Positions 49,757 to 59,235 are shown, counted from the stretch's first letter. The stretch is DNA of 64,000 nt from Mycolicibacterium sp. P1-18 (GCF_008329535.1 NZ_NPKR01000007.1:186001-250000); one strand, 5' to 3'. The notes: a model not told the origin generated them from the sequence alone. Made by a program: numbers and translations.

Positions 49757-50935
49757 GTGAGCGGCGACTTCCTGTGGGGCGTGGCCACCGGCGCCCATCA
49801 GACCGAGGGCAACAACACGTCTTCGGACTGGTGGCAGTTCGAGCACGCCCCCGGAACACCCATCGGAGAGCCGTCGGGCGACGCAGTCGACGGCTTCCAC
49901 AGGTGGGCAGAGGACATGGACTTGGCGGCCGGCGCGGGCTTCACTGATTACCGGTTCGGCATCGAATGGTCGCGCGTGGAACCAGAGGACGGGTTCATCT
50001 CACGCGCGGCGGTCGACCACTACCTGCGGATGGTCGAAGGCGCGCTCTCGCGAGGGCTGCGTCCGTTCGTCACGCTGCACCACTTCACCCTGCCCCACTG
50101 GTTTGGGCGAAGCGGCGGATGGTTGCGCGCCGACGCCGCGCAACGCTTCCTCCGCTACGTCGACGCGATAGCGCCGGTGCTCGACGCCGGTGTCACACAT
50201 GTCGGCACGGTCAACGAACCGAACATCGTTGCGATGTTCGCTGCGGACACCGGGCGGGGCATGTCCGCGCTGCGGCACGGCCTACCGCTGCCGGATCCGC
50301 AAGTCACCGAGACGTTGACGGAGGTGCACCACGCGGCTCGCGCCCGACTCAAGGCTCTGAATCCGAAAATTGCGGTCGGATGGGGTGTTTCGGTGCAGGA
50401 CTGCCAGGCTGAGCCCGGGTTCGAAGACCTGCTCGCCGTCTACACGCGGCCTCGCGACGAAGTATTCCTGCACGCGGCGTCGGACGACGACTGGGTTGGC
50501 GTGCAGACCTACACCCGCATCCGAATTGGCCAGGGACCCGATGGTCGACCCGTCGAAGTCGCCGACCCCGTGGCCCGTCGCACTTTGAACGGCTGGGAGT
50601 TCTACCCGGAGGCTCTCGGCGGAGCGCTACGTCGCGTCGCGCCCCTCGTCGGCGACGTACCGATCATCGTCACCGAGAACGGCATTGCGACAGCGGACGA
50701 CGACGAACGCGTCGAGTACACCAGCCGCGCATTGCAGTCCATGCGCGCCGCCATGGACGACGGCATCCGCGTGCACGGCTATCTGCACTGGAGCCTGCTC
50801 GACAACTACGAGTGGGGCACCTACACAACCACGTTCGGACTCGTCGCGGTGGACCGCACCACCTTCACCAGAACACCACGCCCATCCCTCGAGTGGCTTG
50901 GGCGTCAAGTCGCCTCCCATCGAAACCGAACCTAG
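49757..50935 (+). CDS. Glycoside hydrolase family 1 (beta-glucosidase type)
   Basis: The 392-residue GH1 enzyme has FLWGVATGAHQTEG at the N terminus and the acid/base Glu154 in GTVNEPN. The nucleophile Glu307 is in IVTENGIA, with HWSLLDNYEWGTYTTTFGLVAVD afterwards. GTG at 49757 is the natural start, one base after the preceding stop. No signal peptide, so it is cytosolic. It removes beta-linked glucose or other sugars from small glycosides. It is the only carbohydrate enzyme in an otherwise redox cluster. Confidence 0.93.
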   Translation: MSGDFLWGVATGAHQTEGNNTSSDWWQFEHAPGTPIGEPSGDAVDGFHRWAEDMDLAAGAGFTDYRFGIEWSRVEPEDGFISRAAVDHYLRMVEGALSRGLRPFVTLHHFTLPHWFGRSGGWLRADAAQRFLRYVDAIAPVLDAGVTHVGTVNEPNIVAMFAADTGRGMSALRHGLPLPDPQVTETLTEVHHAARARLKALNPKIAVGWGVSVQDCQAEPGFEDLLAVYTRPRDEVFLHAASDDDWVGVQTYTRIRIGQGPDGRPVEVADPVARRTLNGWEFYPEALGGALRRVAPLVGDVPIIVTENGIATADDDERVEYTSRALQSMRAAMDDGIRVHGYLHWSLLDNYEWGTYTTTFGLVAVDRTTFTRTPRPSLEWLGRQVASHRNRT

Positions 50936-50944
50936 GAGCATCTC

Positions 50945-51940
50945 GTGCAACGCATCGCCTTCACCAAGATCGCCGAACCCGCCCAGGCCCTGGAACTGGT
51001 ATCCGCCGACGAACCCACCCCCGGCCCCGGGGAGGCGCTCGTCCGGATGGAAGCGGCCACCATCAACCAGACCGACTTCCTGTATGTCGAGGGACAGTAC
51101 TTTCTGACTCCCACGCCGGGAGACACCATCGGATCCGAGGGCGTCGGTCGCGTGGCAGCGGTGGGCCCGGACACCGACACGGCCCTCGTCGGCCAGCGCG
51201 TCGCCCTGCTCGCCACGTACCGGCACGGCACCTGGGCGACCCACACCCTCGCCGCCGTCGCCGATCTGATCGTCGTCCCCGACGACGGCGACGCTCTGCA
51301 GCTGGCCATGCTCGCCATCAACCCGATGACCGCGCTGCGCCTGCTGCACGACCACGGCGACCCCAAGGAGCCGCGTCGCTGGGTCGGACAAACCGCGTCC
51401 AACTCCGCGGTGGGGGAGTACGTGGTCAGACTCGCCAGCCACCTCGGGCACCGCACCCTAAACGTCGTGCGGCGCGACGCTGCCGCCGACGACGTAAGGC
51501 GTTGGGGTGCAGATCAGGTCGTCGTCGAGGGACCCGACCTCGACCGTGCCGTCACCGAGGCGCTCGCTGGCGACAGACTGGACATCGCGGTGGACTCGGT
51601 CGGCGGGCCGTCCAGCGCCGTCCTGGGAAGCCACCTGCGCTACGGCGGCACGCTGGTCACCTATGCCGCGCAATCGGGTCTGTCGCCGGTCCTCTCGCAA
51701 GCCGACCTCATCGGCAATCAGGCGAAGCTGACCGGCTTCTGGCTCTACAACTGGTGGCAACGCACGCCGTTGACCCAGGTCCGGGACGAGTACCAGGAAC
51801 TGGTCGCCCTGATCGCCGACGGAACCCTGTCGGCCAGGGTTGACCGCACCTTTGCCCTCACTGACTGGCGTGACGCCGTCGACGCGACCCGTATCCCCTC
51901 GGGTGCCGGAAAGCTGCTGTTCACGTTCCCTGACAACTGA
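50945..51940 (+). CDS. MDR family oxidoreductase (2-enoyl reductase-like)
   Basis: The 331-residue medium-chain reductase has QRIAFTKIAEPAQALELVSADEPTPGPGEALVRMEAATINQTDF and GDTIGSEGVGRVAAVGPD at the start. Residues later include WVGQTASNSAVGEYVVRLASHLGHRTLNVVRR. This resembles the mitochondrial 2-enoyl-thioester reductase branch (zinc-free). GTG at 50945 is nine bases after the GH1 stop. Its stop is 33 bp before the next SDR start. Confidence 0.86.
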   Translation: MQRIAFTKIAEPAQALELVSADEPTPGPGEALVRMEAATINQTDFLYVEGQYFLTPTPGDTIGSEGVGRVAAVGPDTDTALVGQRVALLATYRHGTWATHTLAAVADLIVVPDDGDALQLAMLAINPMTALRLLHDHGDPKEPRRWVGQTASNSAVGEYVVRLASHLGHRTLNVVRRDAAADDVRRWGADQVVVEGPDLDRAVTEALAGDRLDIAVDSVGGPSSAVLGSHLRYGGTLVTYAAQSGLSPVLSQADLIGNQAKLTGFWLYNWWQRTPLTQVRDEYQELVALIADGTLSARVDRTFALTDWRDAVDATRIPSGAGKLLFTFPDN

Positions 51941-51973
51941 TCTCGGCACCACACCAATCGAAGGAAGAACCCA

Positions 51974-52717
51974 ATGTCCCATCCCCATGCCACCGACACC
52001 GTTCTGGTCACCGGTGTCGGCGAGCCAGGCAGCCTCGGCTATGAGATCGCCGCGGGCTATACCGCGGCGGGAGCGAGGGTCGTCATCACCGGCCGCCTCG
52101 ACGATTACGCGCCGTTGGCGCAACGGTTGGACCCCACCGGTTCGCGCGTGCGGTTCATCCAGGCCGACCTTCGGCACCTCGAGGACGTCACCAGGCTGGC
52201 TCGGCAGGCCGGCCCGGTGAGCATTCTGGTGAACAACGCCGCCACCATCTCCGCGGGGCCGACCGCCGAGCTCGACCACCGTGGATTCGACGCGATGTAC
52301 GAGGTCAACGTTCGTGCGCCGCACGCGTTGGTGGCGGCGATCGTGCCTACGATGGTCGACGCGGGTCGCGGGCACATCGTCAACATCAGCTCCATCGGCG
52401 CCAGGCTCGCCACTCCCGGTCGGGCGGCGTACGCCGCGACCAAGGCCGCACTGGAATCCCTCACCCGATCGTGGGCGCTGGAGTTCGCTCCGCACGGCAT
52501 TCGCGTCAACGCGCTCTCGCCCGGACCGATGCACGGACCGAAGATGATCCGCAACGCCGGGGAGGAGGCGCTCAGACAGGTGGGCACCACGGTTCCGCTC
52601 GGCCGAACGGTTGCCCCGCAGGAGGTGGCGCGCGCGGTGCTGGTGTTGACGTCTTTGGATCTCAGCTACGCGACGGGCTCCGTGCTGGCGCTCGACGGCG
52701 GCCGGACCCTCGTCTGA
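51974..52717 (+). CDS. SDR family oxidoreductase
   Basis: The 247-residue short-chain dehydrogenase has TDTVLVTGVGEPGSLGYEIAAGY (an altered Gly-rich loop), NNAATISAGP, INISSIGARLATPGRAAYAATKAA and VNALSPGPM. ATG at 51974 has GAAGGAAG upstream. The last 52 bases overlap the 3' end of the convergent 3-hydroxyacyl-CoA dehydrogenase gene. Substrate unknown. Confidence 0.9.
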   Translation: MSHPHATDTVLVTGVGEPGSLGYEIAAGYTAAGARVVITGRLDDYAPLAQRLDPTGSRVRFIQADLRHLEDVTRLARQAGPVSILVNNAATISAGPTAELDHRGFDAMYEVNVRAPHALVAAIVPTMVDAGRGHIVNISSIGARLATPGRAAYAATKAALESLTRSWALEFAPHGIRVNALSPGPMHGPKMIRNAGEEALRQVGTTVPLGRTVAPQEVARAVLVLTSLDLSYATGSVLALDGGRTLV

Positions 52718-53637
52718 CCGTCACCCCGGTGGTCGGCGTCGCGCATCCGGATGAGTTGACCGTCGCGCCACCGAACGCGCTTCTCCCAGTCGTCGAGGTC
52801 CAGGAGTGCCCGGCGCTGCGCGGTCACCTCGGCGACCAAGTCGGGCGTCCACGGATCATGTTGTCCGCGTTCGGCACCCATGCGTTCGTAGGCGGGTCCC
52901 ATCTTCTCGGCGTGGGACTCGATGCCGCCGCGGGTGTTCAGGTCGGCCGTCTCGAACGGACCGATCACCGCCCAGCGGCGTCCCAACCCGCTGCGCACCA
53001 CCTCGTCCACGTCGTCGACGCTTGCGACGCCGTCGCGGACCAGGCAGTACGCCTCCCGCAACAGCGCGCCCTGCAGACGGTTGAACAGGAAGCCCTCGAC
53101 CTCGCGGCGCACCAACACGGGCCGCAGCCCGGCGGCGCGGTACACCTCGGTCGCCCTCTCCGTGATGGCGTCGGACGTCGCGGCGGACGGCACCACCTCG
53201 ACGACGGGCAACAGGTAGGGCGGGTTACCCGGATGGCCGACCACGATGCGCGCGGCGACCGCGGCGTCGAGTCCGTCGGCGATCCGGCTCGCCACGATCG
53301 CCGAACTCGAGCTGGCCAGCGGCACGTCTGCACCGGTCCGGACGGCAGCCTGCTGCAACAACTCTCGTTTCAGCTCGATGCGCTCCGGCGCACACTCCTG
53401 AACGAAGCCCGCATCCGCGACCGCGACGTCGAGGTCGGACGTGAAGCGAACCAGCAGCGCGGCGTCGTCGGTGCCGGTGAACTGCCGAAGTCGGTCCCGG
53501 AGGTCGGCCTCGGCCCGGGGGAGCGCGTCGTCGAACGGGTCGTACACCGTGACGTCGAACCCATGGCAGGCGAACAGGATCGCGAACGACACCCCGATGG
53601 ATCCCGCGCCGAGGACGGCCACGGGAGGCTTGCTCAC
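52666..53637 (-). CDS. 3-hydroxyacyl-CoA dehydrogenase-type protein
   Basis: The 323-residue protein has VAVLGAGSIGVSFAILFACHGFDVTVYDPFDDAL at the NAD-binding start, ASSSSAIVASRIADGL and GHPGNPPYLLPVVEVV with conserved His and Asn. The C-terminal helical domain is FNRLQGALLREAYCLVRDGVASVDDVDEVVRSGLGRRWAVIGPFE. This pattern is close to lambda-crystallin/L-carnitine dehydrogenase types rather than FadB. GTG at 53637 overlaps the ADH stop (GTGA). It lies last in a three-gene unit with the iron ADH and ALDH. Confidence 0.88.
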   Translation of the reverse strand: MSKPPVAVLGAGSIGVSFAILFACHGFDVTVYDPFDDALPRAEADLRDRLRQFTGTDDAALLVRFTSDLDVAVADAGFVQECAPERIELKRELLQQAAVRTGADVPLASSSSAIVASRIADGLDAAVAARIVVGHPGNPPYLLPVVEVVPSAATSDAITERATEVYRAAGLRPVLVRREVEGFLFNRLQGALLREAYCLVRDGVASVDDVDEVVRSGLGRRWAVIGPFETADLNTRGGIESHAEKMGPAYERMGAERGQHDPWTPDLVAEVTAQRRALLDLDDWEKRVRWRDGQLIRMRDADHRGDGQTRVRPPSSASTEPVA

Positions 53638-54905
53638 AGCTGCCACCAGCTCCGGTCGCCGTCGTAGGCGCGCTCGAGGATCGACGTGATCGATTCGACG
53701 GTCAACTCGCGGGGGTTGTTGGCGGTCAGCCGGGTGGCGAGCATCGCCTGCTTGGCGACGAAGCCGAAGTCCGCCGGCTGGAGCCCGAGGGTGCGGAGGT
53801 CCAGCGGTGCGCCAAGCGTCTCGAGGATCGCCTCGACGCGTTCGATGGCCGCCCGCGCCTGCGTCTCCAAGGGGTCCGATGCGCCTGCCACCCCGAGGAT
53901 GCGGCCGATCTCGGCGAACTCCGGAATCCTGGCCGGCAGGTTATAGCGCATGACGTAGGGCAGCAGGGCGCTGATGCCGAAGCCGTGCGGGGTGTGGGTG
54001 AGGTTGCCGATGGGGGATTGGATCGCATGTGCGCCAGCGGTTCCCGCGGTGTTGATCGCCATGCCTGCGCAATAGGCTCCGAACAGCGTGTTGGACCGCG
54101 CGTCGAGGTTCGTCGGATCGGCGGCCACGGCGGGCAGCGAGTCGTTGAGCAGCGCAAGGCCGTTGCGGGCGTAGACGTCGGCGAGGAGGTTCTTGCCGGC
54201 GTACAGCGTGGTGGCCAGCTGGTCGGCGTCGGGGTTCTTGGCCCGGCCGGTGAACGACTCGATCAGGTGCGACAGCGCGTCGGCGCCCGATGCCGCCGTC
54301 AGCCCTGGCGGGCAGGTCAGGGTCAGCTCGGGGTCGACGACCGCCGCGTACGCCTCCAGGTGCGGACTGGCGACCCCGACCTTCATGCCCTGCTCCTCGT
54401 CGAAGACCACCGAGATGCAGGTGACCTCGGCGCCGGTGCCGCCGGTGGTGGGCACGGTGATGACCGGGATTCCCGGCCCGGGGACCAGGAATTGGCCGTA
54501 GTAGTCGCGCACGTCGCCGCCGTGCGTGAGCACCACCGAGGCGACCTTCGCCAGGTCCATGCACGATCCGCCGCCGATGCCGACGATCGCGCCGACGGAG
54601 CTGCCGCCGAAGCGCTCGGCCACGTCGACGACGTTGCGGCGCGGCAGATCCGGCTCCGTGCCGTCGTAGATCGCGACCGAGACACCCGCCAGTTCCAGCG
54701 CATCGACGATCTGGGTGAAGTCGACGCTGGCCGCCATCCGCGCGTCGGTGACCATCAGGACGCGGTCGGTGAGAGCGCTCACCACCCTGGGGAGTTGGCG
54801 ACGCTGGCCGGGCCCGAACAACACCATGGACGGCTGGCGAAGCAGTCCGACGCCCAGATCGTTGACGGTGCGCACCGGTGCCGGCGCGGCGACGGTGGTG
54901 GTCAT
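53634..54905 (-). CDS. Iron-containing alcohol dehydrogenase
   Basis: The 423-residue group III alcohol dehydrogenase has IVGIGGGSCMDLAKVASVVLTHGG, PVITVPTTGGTGAEVTCISVV, and the iron-binding region ALSHLIESFTG together with LTHTPHGFGISALLPYVMRYNLP (His residues). It oxidises a primary alcohol, for example an omega-hydroxy acid. ATG at 54905 overlaps the ALDH stop (ATGA), so the next steps are coupled. Confidence 0.92.
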   Translation of the reverse strand: MTTTVAAPAPVRTVNDLGVGLLRQPSMVLFGPGQRRQLPRVVSALTDRVLMVTDARMAASVDFTQIVDALELAGVSVAIYDGTEPDLPRRNVVDVAERFGGSSVGAIVGIGGGSCMDLAKVASVVLTHGGDVRDYYGQFLVPGPGIPVITVPTTGGTGAEVTCISVVFDEEQGMKVGVASPHLEAYAAVVDPELTLTCPPGLTAASGADALSHLIESFTGRAKNPDADQLATTLYAGKNLLADVYARNGLALLNDSLPAVAADPTNLDARSNTLFGAYCAGMAINTAGTAGAHAIQSPIGNLTHTPHGFGISALLPYVMRYNLPARIPEFAEIGRILGVAGASDPLETQARAAIERVEAILETLGAPLDLRTLGLQPADFGFVAKQAMLATRLTANNPRELTVESITSILERAYDGDRSWWQL

Positions 54906-56422
54906 GACAGTCCTTCTTCCTCGTTGACGGTGAGCGCGAGGTACTTCGGCTCCAGGTAGTCGTGGATCGCGTCGTGCCCGCCTTCGCGTCCGAGGCCGGA
55001 GGCCTTCACGCCGCCGAAGGCCGCCGCGGGGTCGGCCATGATGCCGCGGTTGACGCCGACCATGCCGAAGTCGAGCCGCTCGCTCACGGCGACCGCCCTG
55101 GACAGGTCCTTGGTGAACACGTAGGCGGCCAGCCCGTACTTGGTGTCGTTGGCGAAGGCGATCGCCTCGGCCGTCGACCCGACTTCGTACACGGTGGCGA
55201 TGGGGGCGAACAATTCTCGGCTGCACAGTTCGTCCGGGCGGTCGTGCACGCGGAACACCGTCGGCTCGAAGAAGTAGCCCGCGCCGTCGTGGGCGGATCC
55301 GCCGGCCAACAGTTCGGCACCTGTCGCGCGGAGCGTCTCGACCAGGCCGACGACGGTGTCGCGTTGGCGCTCAGAGATGATCGGCCCGACGTCGACGCCC
55401 GCGTCGAATCCGTTGCCGACCACCAGCTGTTTGGTGAGTTCGACGAATCGCTCGGTGAACTGCCCGATCACGTCGGTGTGCACGATGATGCGGTTGGCCG
55501 CGACGCAGGCCTGTCCCGCGTTGCGGAACTTGGAGACGACGGCCTGCTGGGCGGCCAGTTCCACGTCGGCGTCGTCCAGCACGATGAACGGCCCGTCCCC
55601 GCCCAGTTCCATCGAGGTGTTGACGATGCCGGGTGCGGCCTGTTCCAACAGGGTCGCTCCCACGCCGGTCGAGCCGGTGAAGCTCACCTTGCGAAGACGC
55701 TCGTCGGCCATCAGGGCCGCCGACACCGGGGCGGAGTCGGTGGTGTGGACGAGGTTGACGACGCCGCTGGGAAAGCCCGCCTCGCGCAGGGTTTCGACGA
55801 ACAGGGCACACGTGAGCGGCGTTTCCTTGGCCGACTTGACGATCACGGGGCAGCCGGCGGCCAGGGCGGCCCCCGCCTTGCGGGCGATCATCAACATGGG
55901 GAAGTTCCACGGCGTGATCAGCAGGGCGGGTCCGACGGGCTGGTGCGTGGTGATCACGCGGTAGCCGCCGTGCGACGCCGGCGCCCACGTGCCGTGCAGA
56001 TGGGCGATCTGCTCGGTGTACCAGAGGAAGAATTCCGCCGACAGCGCGAACTCGGCGCGCGACTCGGCCAGCGGCTTGCCGCTCTCGGCCGTCATCACGT
56101 CGGCGAACTCGGCGGCGCGCGACAGCAGGAGGCCGTGGGCGCGGGTGAACAGGTTGGCGCGATCGCGCGGCGCGACGTGCCGCCACCGGGACTGCGCGTC
56201 GGCGGCGGCGTCAAGGGCGGCGATCGCGTCGGCGGGGCCACCGTCGGACATCCGGGCGATCTCGTCGCCGGTGGCCGGGTCGAGAACCGCAAAAGTCTCT
56301 ACGGCAGTGCGCCATTCACCTCCGATGAACAAGCCGGTGGGAACACGTCGGCCGTGCACGACCGCGGTGTCGGGCTCGGGGCCGAGGGGGGTGGTGGAGG
56401 GTCCGGCCAGCGTCGTCGTCAT
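54902..56422 (-). CDS. Aldehyde dehydrogenase (succinate-semialdehyde type)
   Basis: The 506-residue enzyme has the ALDH features ITPWNFPMLMIARKAGAALAAGCPVIVKSAKETPLT, MELGGDGPF with the general base Glu272, and NAGQACVAANR with catalytic Cys306. The C-terminal SFGGVKASGLGREGG appears as AAFGGVKASGLGREGGHDAIHDYLEPKYL. It oxidises an aldehyde to acid with NAD(P). ATG at 56422 follows a short leader and diverges from the AcoR-like gene. It starts the unit ALDH-iron ADH-HCDH. Confidence 0.93.
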   Translation of the reverse strand: MTTTLAGPSTTPLGPEPDTAVVHGRRVPTGLFIGGEWRTAVETFAVLDPATGDEIARMSDGGPADAIAALDAAADAQSRWRHVAPRDRANLFTRAHGLLLSRAAEFADVMTAESGKPLAESRAEFALSAEFFLWYTEQIAHLHGTWAPASHGGYRVITTHQPVGPALLITPWNFPMLMIARKAGAALAAGCPVIVKSAKETPLTCALFVETLREAGFPSGVVNLVHTTDSAPVSAALMADERLRKVSFTGSTGVGATLLEQAAPGIVNTSMELGGDGPFIVLDDADVELAAQQAVVSKFRNAGQACVAANRIIVHTDVIGQFTERFVELTKQLVVGNGFDAGVDVGPIISERQRDTVVGLVETLRATGAELLAGGSAHDGAGYFFEPTVFRVHDRPDELCSRELFAPIATVYEVGSTAEAIAFANDTKYGLAAYVFTKDLSRAVAVSERLDFGMVGVNRGIMADPAAAFGGVKASGLGREGGHDAIHDYLEPKYLALTVNEEEGLS

Positions 56423-56586
56423 GGTTGGTCACGCTAGGACGCGAATGTGACCCCGGATACGAGTGCGTCTTTTTGAGACAGTCGCCCGCGGGACCGGCTT
56501 TCGCGCGCAGGATCAGGTCTAGGATTTGTGATCCAGATCGCATTTAGCCGATTGGCCTCCCGAAGGCGTGAGGTGAGGAGTTGCCC

Positions 56587-58311
56587 GTGTCGGAACGGCT
56601 CAGGGGTTCGAGGCTCGAGGAGCTTCGGGCGGAGATCCTCACTGCCTCGGACCCGGACCGGGCGGTGCCGGCGGGTCTGCTCGAATCGTGGTTGCGCTCG
56701 AAGAACGCGCTGGGGGCGCCGGGTAACGTCCGCGACGTTCCCCGCGTCGACGAGGACCTGATCGACAACCACCTGCTCGAGATGTTCCAGGCCCCGATGG
56801 CCCGCGCCGCGGAGGATCTGGCCGGTTCCGGTATGGGTCTGTTGCTCGCCGACGCTCACGGTCGCATCGTGCAACGGTGGTCGCTGGACTCGTCGGCGAT
56901 GAATCAGCTGGACCGTCTCGGGACGGTCCGCGGTGCCGTGCTCGCCGAGGACGCCGTCGGCACCAACGGCGTGGGGACGGCAATCGCGTCGGGCAGGAGC
57001 GTGCAGATCTCGGGCGCCGAGCACTTCGCCGACGTCTATCACGACGCGCTGTGCACCGGAGCGCCGGTGTGGCATCCCATCACGGGCAAGCTCTTGGCGG
57101 CGGTGACGATGTCGACCAAGATCGACGAACGTAGCGGTCTACTGCTGCCGTTGACCAATTCGCTTGCCGCGCAGCTTCAACAGCACGTCCTCGACGCGGC
57201 GCAGCCGGGATCGCGCGCCATGTTGGCGGCATTCCTCGACGCGTCGACGCGGCACGACGGACCCGTGGTGGCCTTCGGCCCCGACGGCCTGACCATGCGG
57301 AGCAGGCGCGCCGGGGAGCTGACCCAGACCGACGTCGACCTGATCGGTCACCTGTGTGCCGGACTGCGGCACGAAGCCCGCCTCACCGCGGAACTGTCGA
57401 CGGGCACCACTGCGATCGACGCCACGGTGCTCGACGCGGGCGCGGGCGTGGTGGCGACGCTGCGGCCGGCGCCGCGGGTGACGGTGGGTCACGGCAGGCC
57501 GGCCTCGGATGGCCTGGTGGGACAGACGAAGTCGTGGCTGGGAGCGGCCCACCACGTCAGCAGGCACATCTCCGCCCGCACCGCACTCCTCGTCGCGGGG
57601 GAGCCGGGTAGCGGCAAGACCTCGTTGGCGCTGGGCCGCCCCTACCGGCCGGGCGCGGTACAGCCCGACGTCGCGGTGGTGCACACCGCGCAGCGCCAGA
57701 TCATCGGCGACCAGGCGTGGCTGCGCGAACTCGTCGACGCGGTCGAAGGCCCCACGCGGGTGGTCGTCCGCGGTGTGGAGCACCTCGACTCCCAGGCGCA
57801 GGCCGCGCTGCGGTCGTTGATCGAGTCCCACGCCGGTCTCGGTTCCGTACTGGTCACGGCGACGGCCGCCACGCAGTCCGACGCCGCGGCCATGGCCACC
57901 CGACTGGGCGTCGCGATGGTGTGGGTGCCGCCGCTGCGGGAACGGTCCGCGGACCTTACCGCCTTGTGGAATGCCTTTGCCGCTCAACGGTCTCCGGGGT
58001 TGCGCCTGACCCTCGGCGACGACGCCCGCCGCGCGCTGGAGGCCGCCGGGTGGCCGGGCAACCTCGGCGAGCTTCGGACGCTGGTCGCCCACATGGTGGC
58101 CGAGGGGTCGCGTGGCGTGGTGCAACTCGACCAGCTGCCCGACTCCTTGCGGGCGCACCGCTCCTGGTCGATGATCGAGCGCACCGAGATGGAGACCATC
58201 CGCCGGGCCCTGCAGGAGGCCGGCGGCAACCGGTCCAAGGCGGCCGAGCTGCTCGGTGTCTCGCGCGCGACGATCCACCGAAAGCTCAAGACGTACAACC
58301 TCTCTGGCTGA
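56587..58311 (+). CDS. AcoR-like GAF/AAA/Fis transcriptional activator
   Basis: The 574-residue activator has a GAF-type sensor near residues 75-200 (SGMGLLLADAHGRIVQRW, EDAVGTNGVGTAI, EHFADVYHDALCTGAPV). A degenerate AAA domain follows with Walker A GEPGSGKTS, and a Fis-type helix-turn-helix (ALQEAGGNRSKAAELLGVSRATIHRKLKTYN) ends the protein. The GAFTGA loop that contacts sigma-54 is absent; mycobacteria lack sigma-54. The start is GTG at 56587 (GAGGAG six bases upstream); a TTG at 56581 is an alternative. It likely controls the surrounding ketone/alcohol genes. Confidence 0.9.
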   Translation: MSERLRGSRLEELRAEILTASDPDRAVPAGLLESWLRSKNALGAPGNVRDVPRVDEDLIDNHLLEMFQAPMARAAEDLAGSGMGLLLADAHGRIVQRWSLDSSAMNQLDRLGTVRGAVLAEDAVGTNGVGTAIASGRSVQISGAEHFADVYHDALCTGAPVWHPITGKLLAAVTMSTKIDERSGLLLPLTNSLAAQLQQHVLDAAQPGSRAMLAAFLDASTRHDGPVVAFGPDGLTMRSRRAGELTQTDVDLIGHLCAGLRHEARLTAELSTGTTAIDATVLDAGAGVVATLRPAPRVTVGHGRPASDGLVGQTKSWLGAAHHVSRHISARTALLVAGEPGSGKTSLALGRPYRPGAVQPDVAVVHTAQRQIIGDQAWLRELVDAVEGPTRVVVRGVEHLDSQAQAALRSLIESHAGLGSVLVTATAATQSDAAAMATRLGVAMVWVPPLRERSADLTALWNAFAAQRSPGLRLTLGDDARRALEAAGWPGNLGELRTLVAHMVAEGSRGVVQLDQLPDSLRAHRSWSMIERTEMETIRRALQEAGGNRSKAAELLGVSRATIHRKLKTYNLSG

Positions 58312-58312
58312 G

Positions 58313-59044
58313 CTACTGCGCGAGGTAACCGCCGTCGATCACCAGTTCCGAGCCGGTGACGAAGCTGGATTCGTCGGAGGCGAGGAATACCACGCCGTTG
58401 GCGATCTCCTCGGGCAAGCCCGGCCGACCCATCGGGGTCTGCGCCACGACGAAGTCGTTGATCTCGACCTCCTGAGCGTCGGTCAGCGGGGTCTTGATGA
58501 ACCCGGGGTGCACCGAGTTCACCCGCACGTTGTCCTTCGCGTAGCTGATGGCGGCGCTCTTGGACATGTTGCGCACGGCGCCCTTGGTGGCGTGATAGGC
58601 GTGTGCGCCCGGGACGGCGGCGTTGCCCCAGATCGACGACACGTTGATGATCGAGCCGCTGCGTCGGCCCACCATGTGGGGGATCACCGAACGCATGCCA
58701 AGGAACGTGCCGGTCTGATTGGTGGCGATGACCCGTTCCCAGTCGGCGACGCTCAGTTCGTGCAGTGCCTGGTAGGCGATGATGCCCGCGTTGTTGGCCA
58801 GGACGTCGACGCGTCCGTAGCGGTCGATCACGTCGTCGATCACCGTCGCCCAGTCGTCCTCCTGGGAGACGTCCAACTGGCGGTAGTCGATGCCCGGCGA
58901 ACGGGGCCCGAAGGACTCGTCGGTCTTGGACCGACCGGTCGCGATGGTGGTGGCGCCCTCCCGGGCGAAGGCCTCGGCGATGGCGTGCCCGATGCCCCGG
59001 CACGAGCCGGTGACCAGTGCAATCTTGCCGTCCAAACGGTTCAT
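58313..59044 (-). CDS. SDR family oxidoreductase
   Basis: The 243-residue short-chain dehydrogenase has VTGSCRGIGHAIAEAFA, NNAGI, INVSSIWGNAAVPGAHAYHATKGA (Ser, Tyr and Lys) and VNSVHPGFIKTPL. ATG at 59044 has GAGGGG upstream. It lies at the start of a region divergent to the hydrolase-monooxygenase pair, and its stop is one base from the end of the AcoR-like gene. It could oxidise a secondary alcohol to the ketone that the monooxygenase uses. Confidence 0.9.
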   Translation of the reverse strand: MNRLDGKIALVTGSCRGIGHAIAEAFAREGATTIATGRSKTDESFGPRSPGIDYRQLDVSQEDDWATVIDDVIDRYGRVDVLANNAGIIAYQALHELSVADWERVIATNQTGTFLGMRSVIPHMVGRRSGSIINVSSIWGNAAVPGAHAYHATKGAVRNMSKSAAISYAKDNVRVNSVHPGFIKTPLTDAQEVEINDFVVAQTPMGRPGLPEEIANGVVFLASDESSFVTGSELVIDGGYLAQ

Positions 59045-59107
59045 CGGTGGATCCCCTCGTCAGCGGTTCGTGGTGGCTGAAGCCTGACGTGAGGCACGGT
59101 CCGCGAG

Positions 59108-59121
59108 GTGACGTGCGTCAC
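59108..59121. promoter_or_regulatory. Inverted repeat GTGACG-N2-CGTCAC
   Basis: A perfect 6-2-6 palindrome lies between the SDR and hydrolase genes, followed by GTGAGACAG, a motif also present before the AcoR-like gene. It is a candidate site for the AcoR-like regulator. Confidence 0.45.
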
Positions 59122-59235
59122 GGTGAGACAGCACTGCGTCAATTTGCGACACCACCCGGTGGGCGCCCGACGCCGACCCACACTGGCTGCAGTGCCGCAG
59201 GTCACAGTCGCGGTGGACCAGATCAGGAGAGCCGA

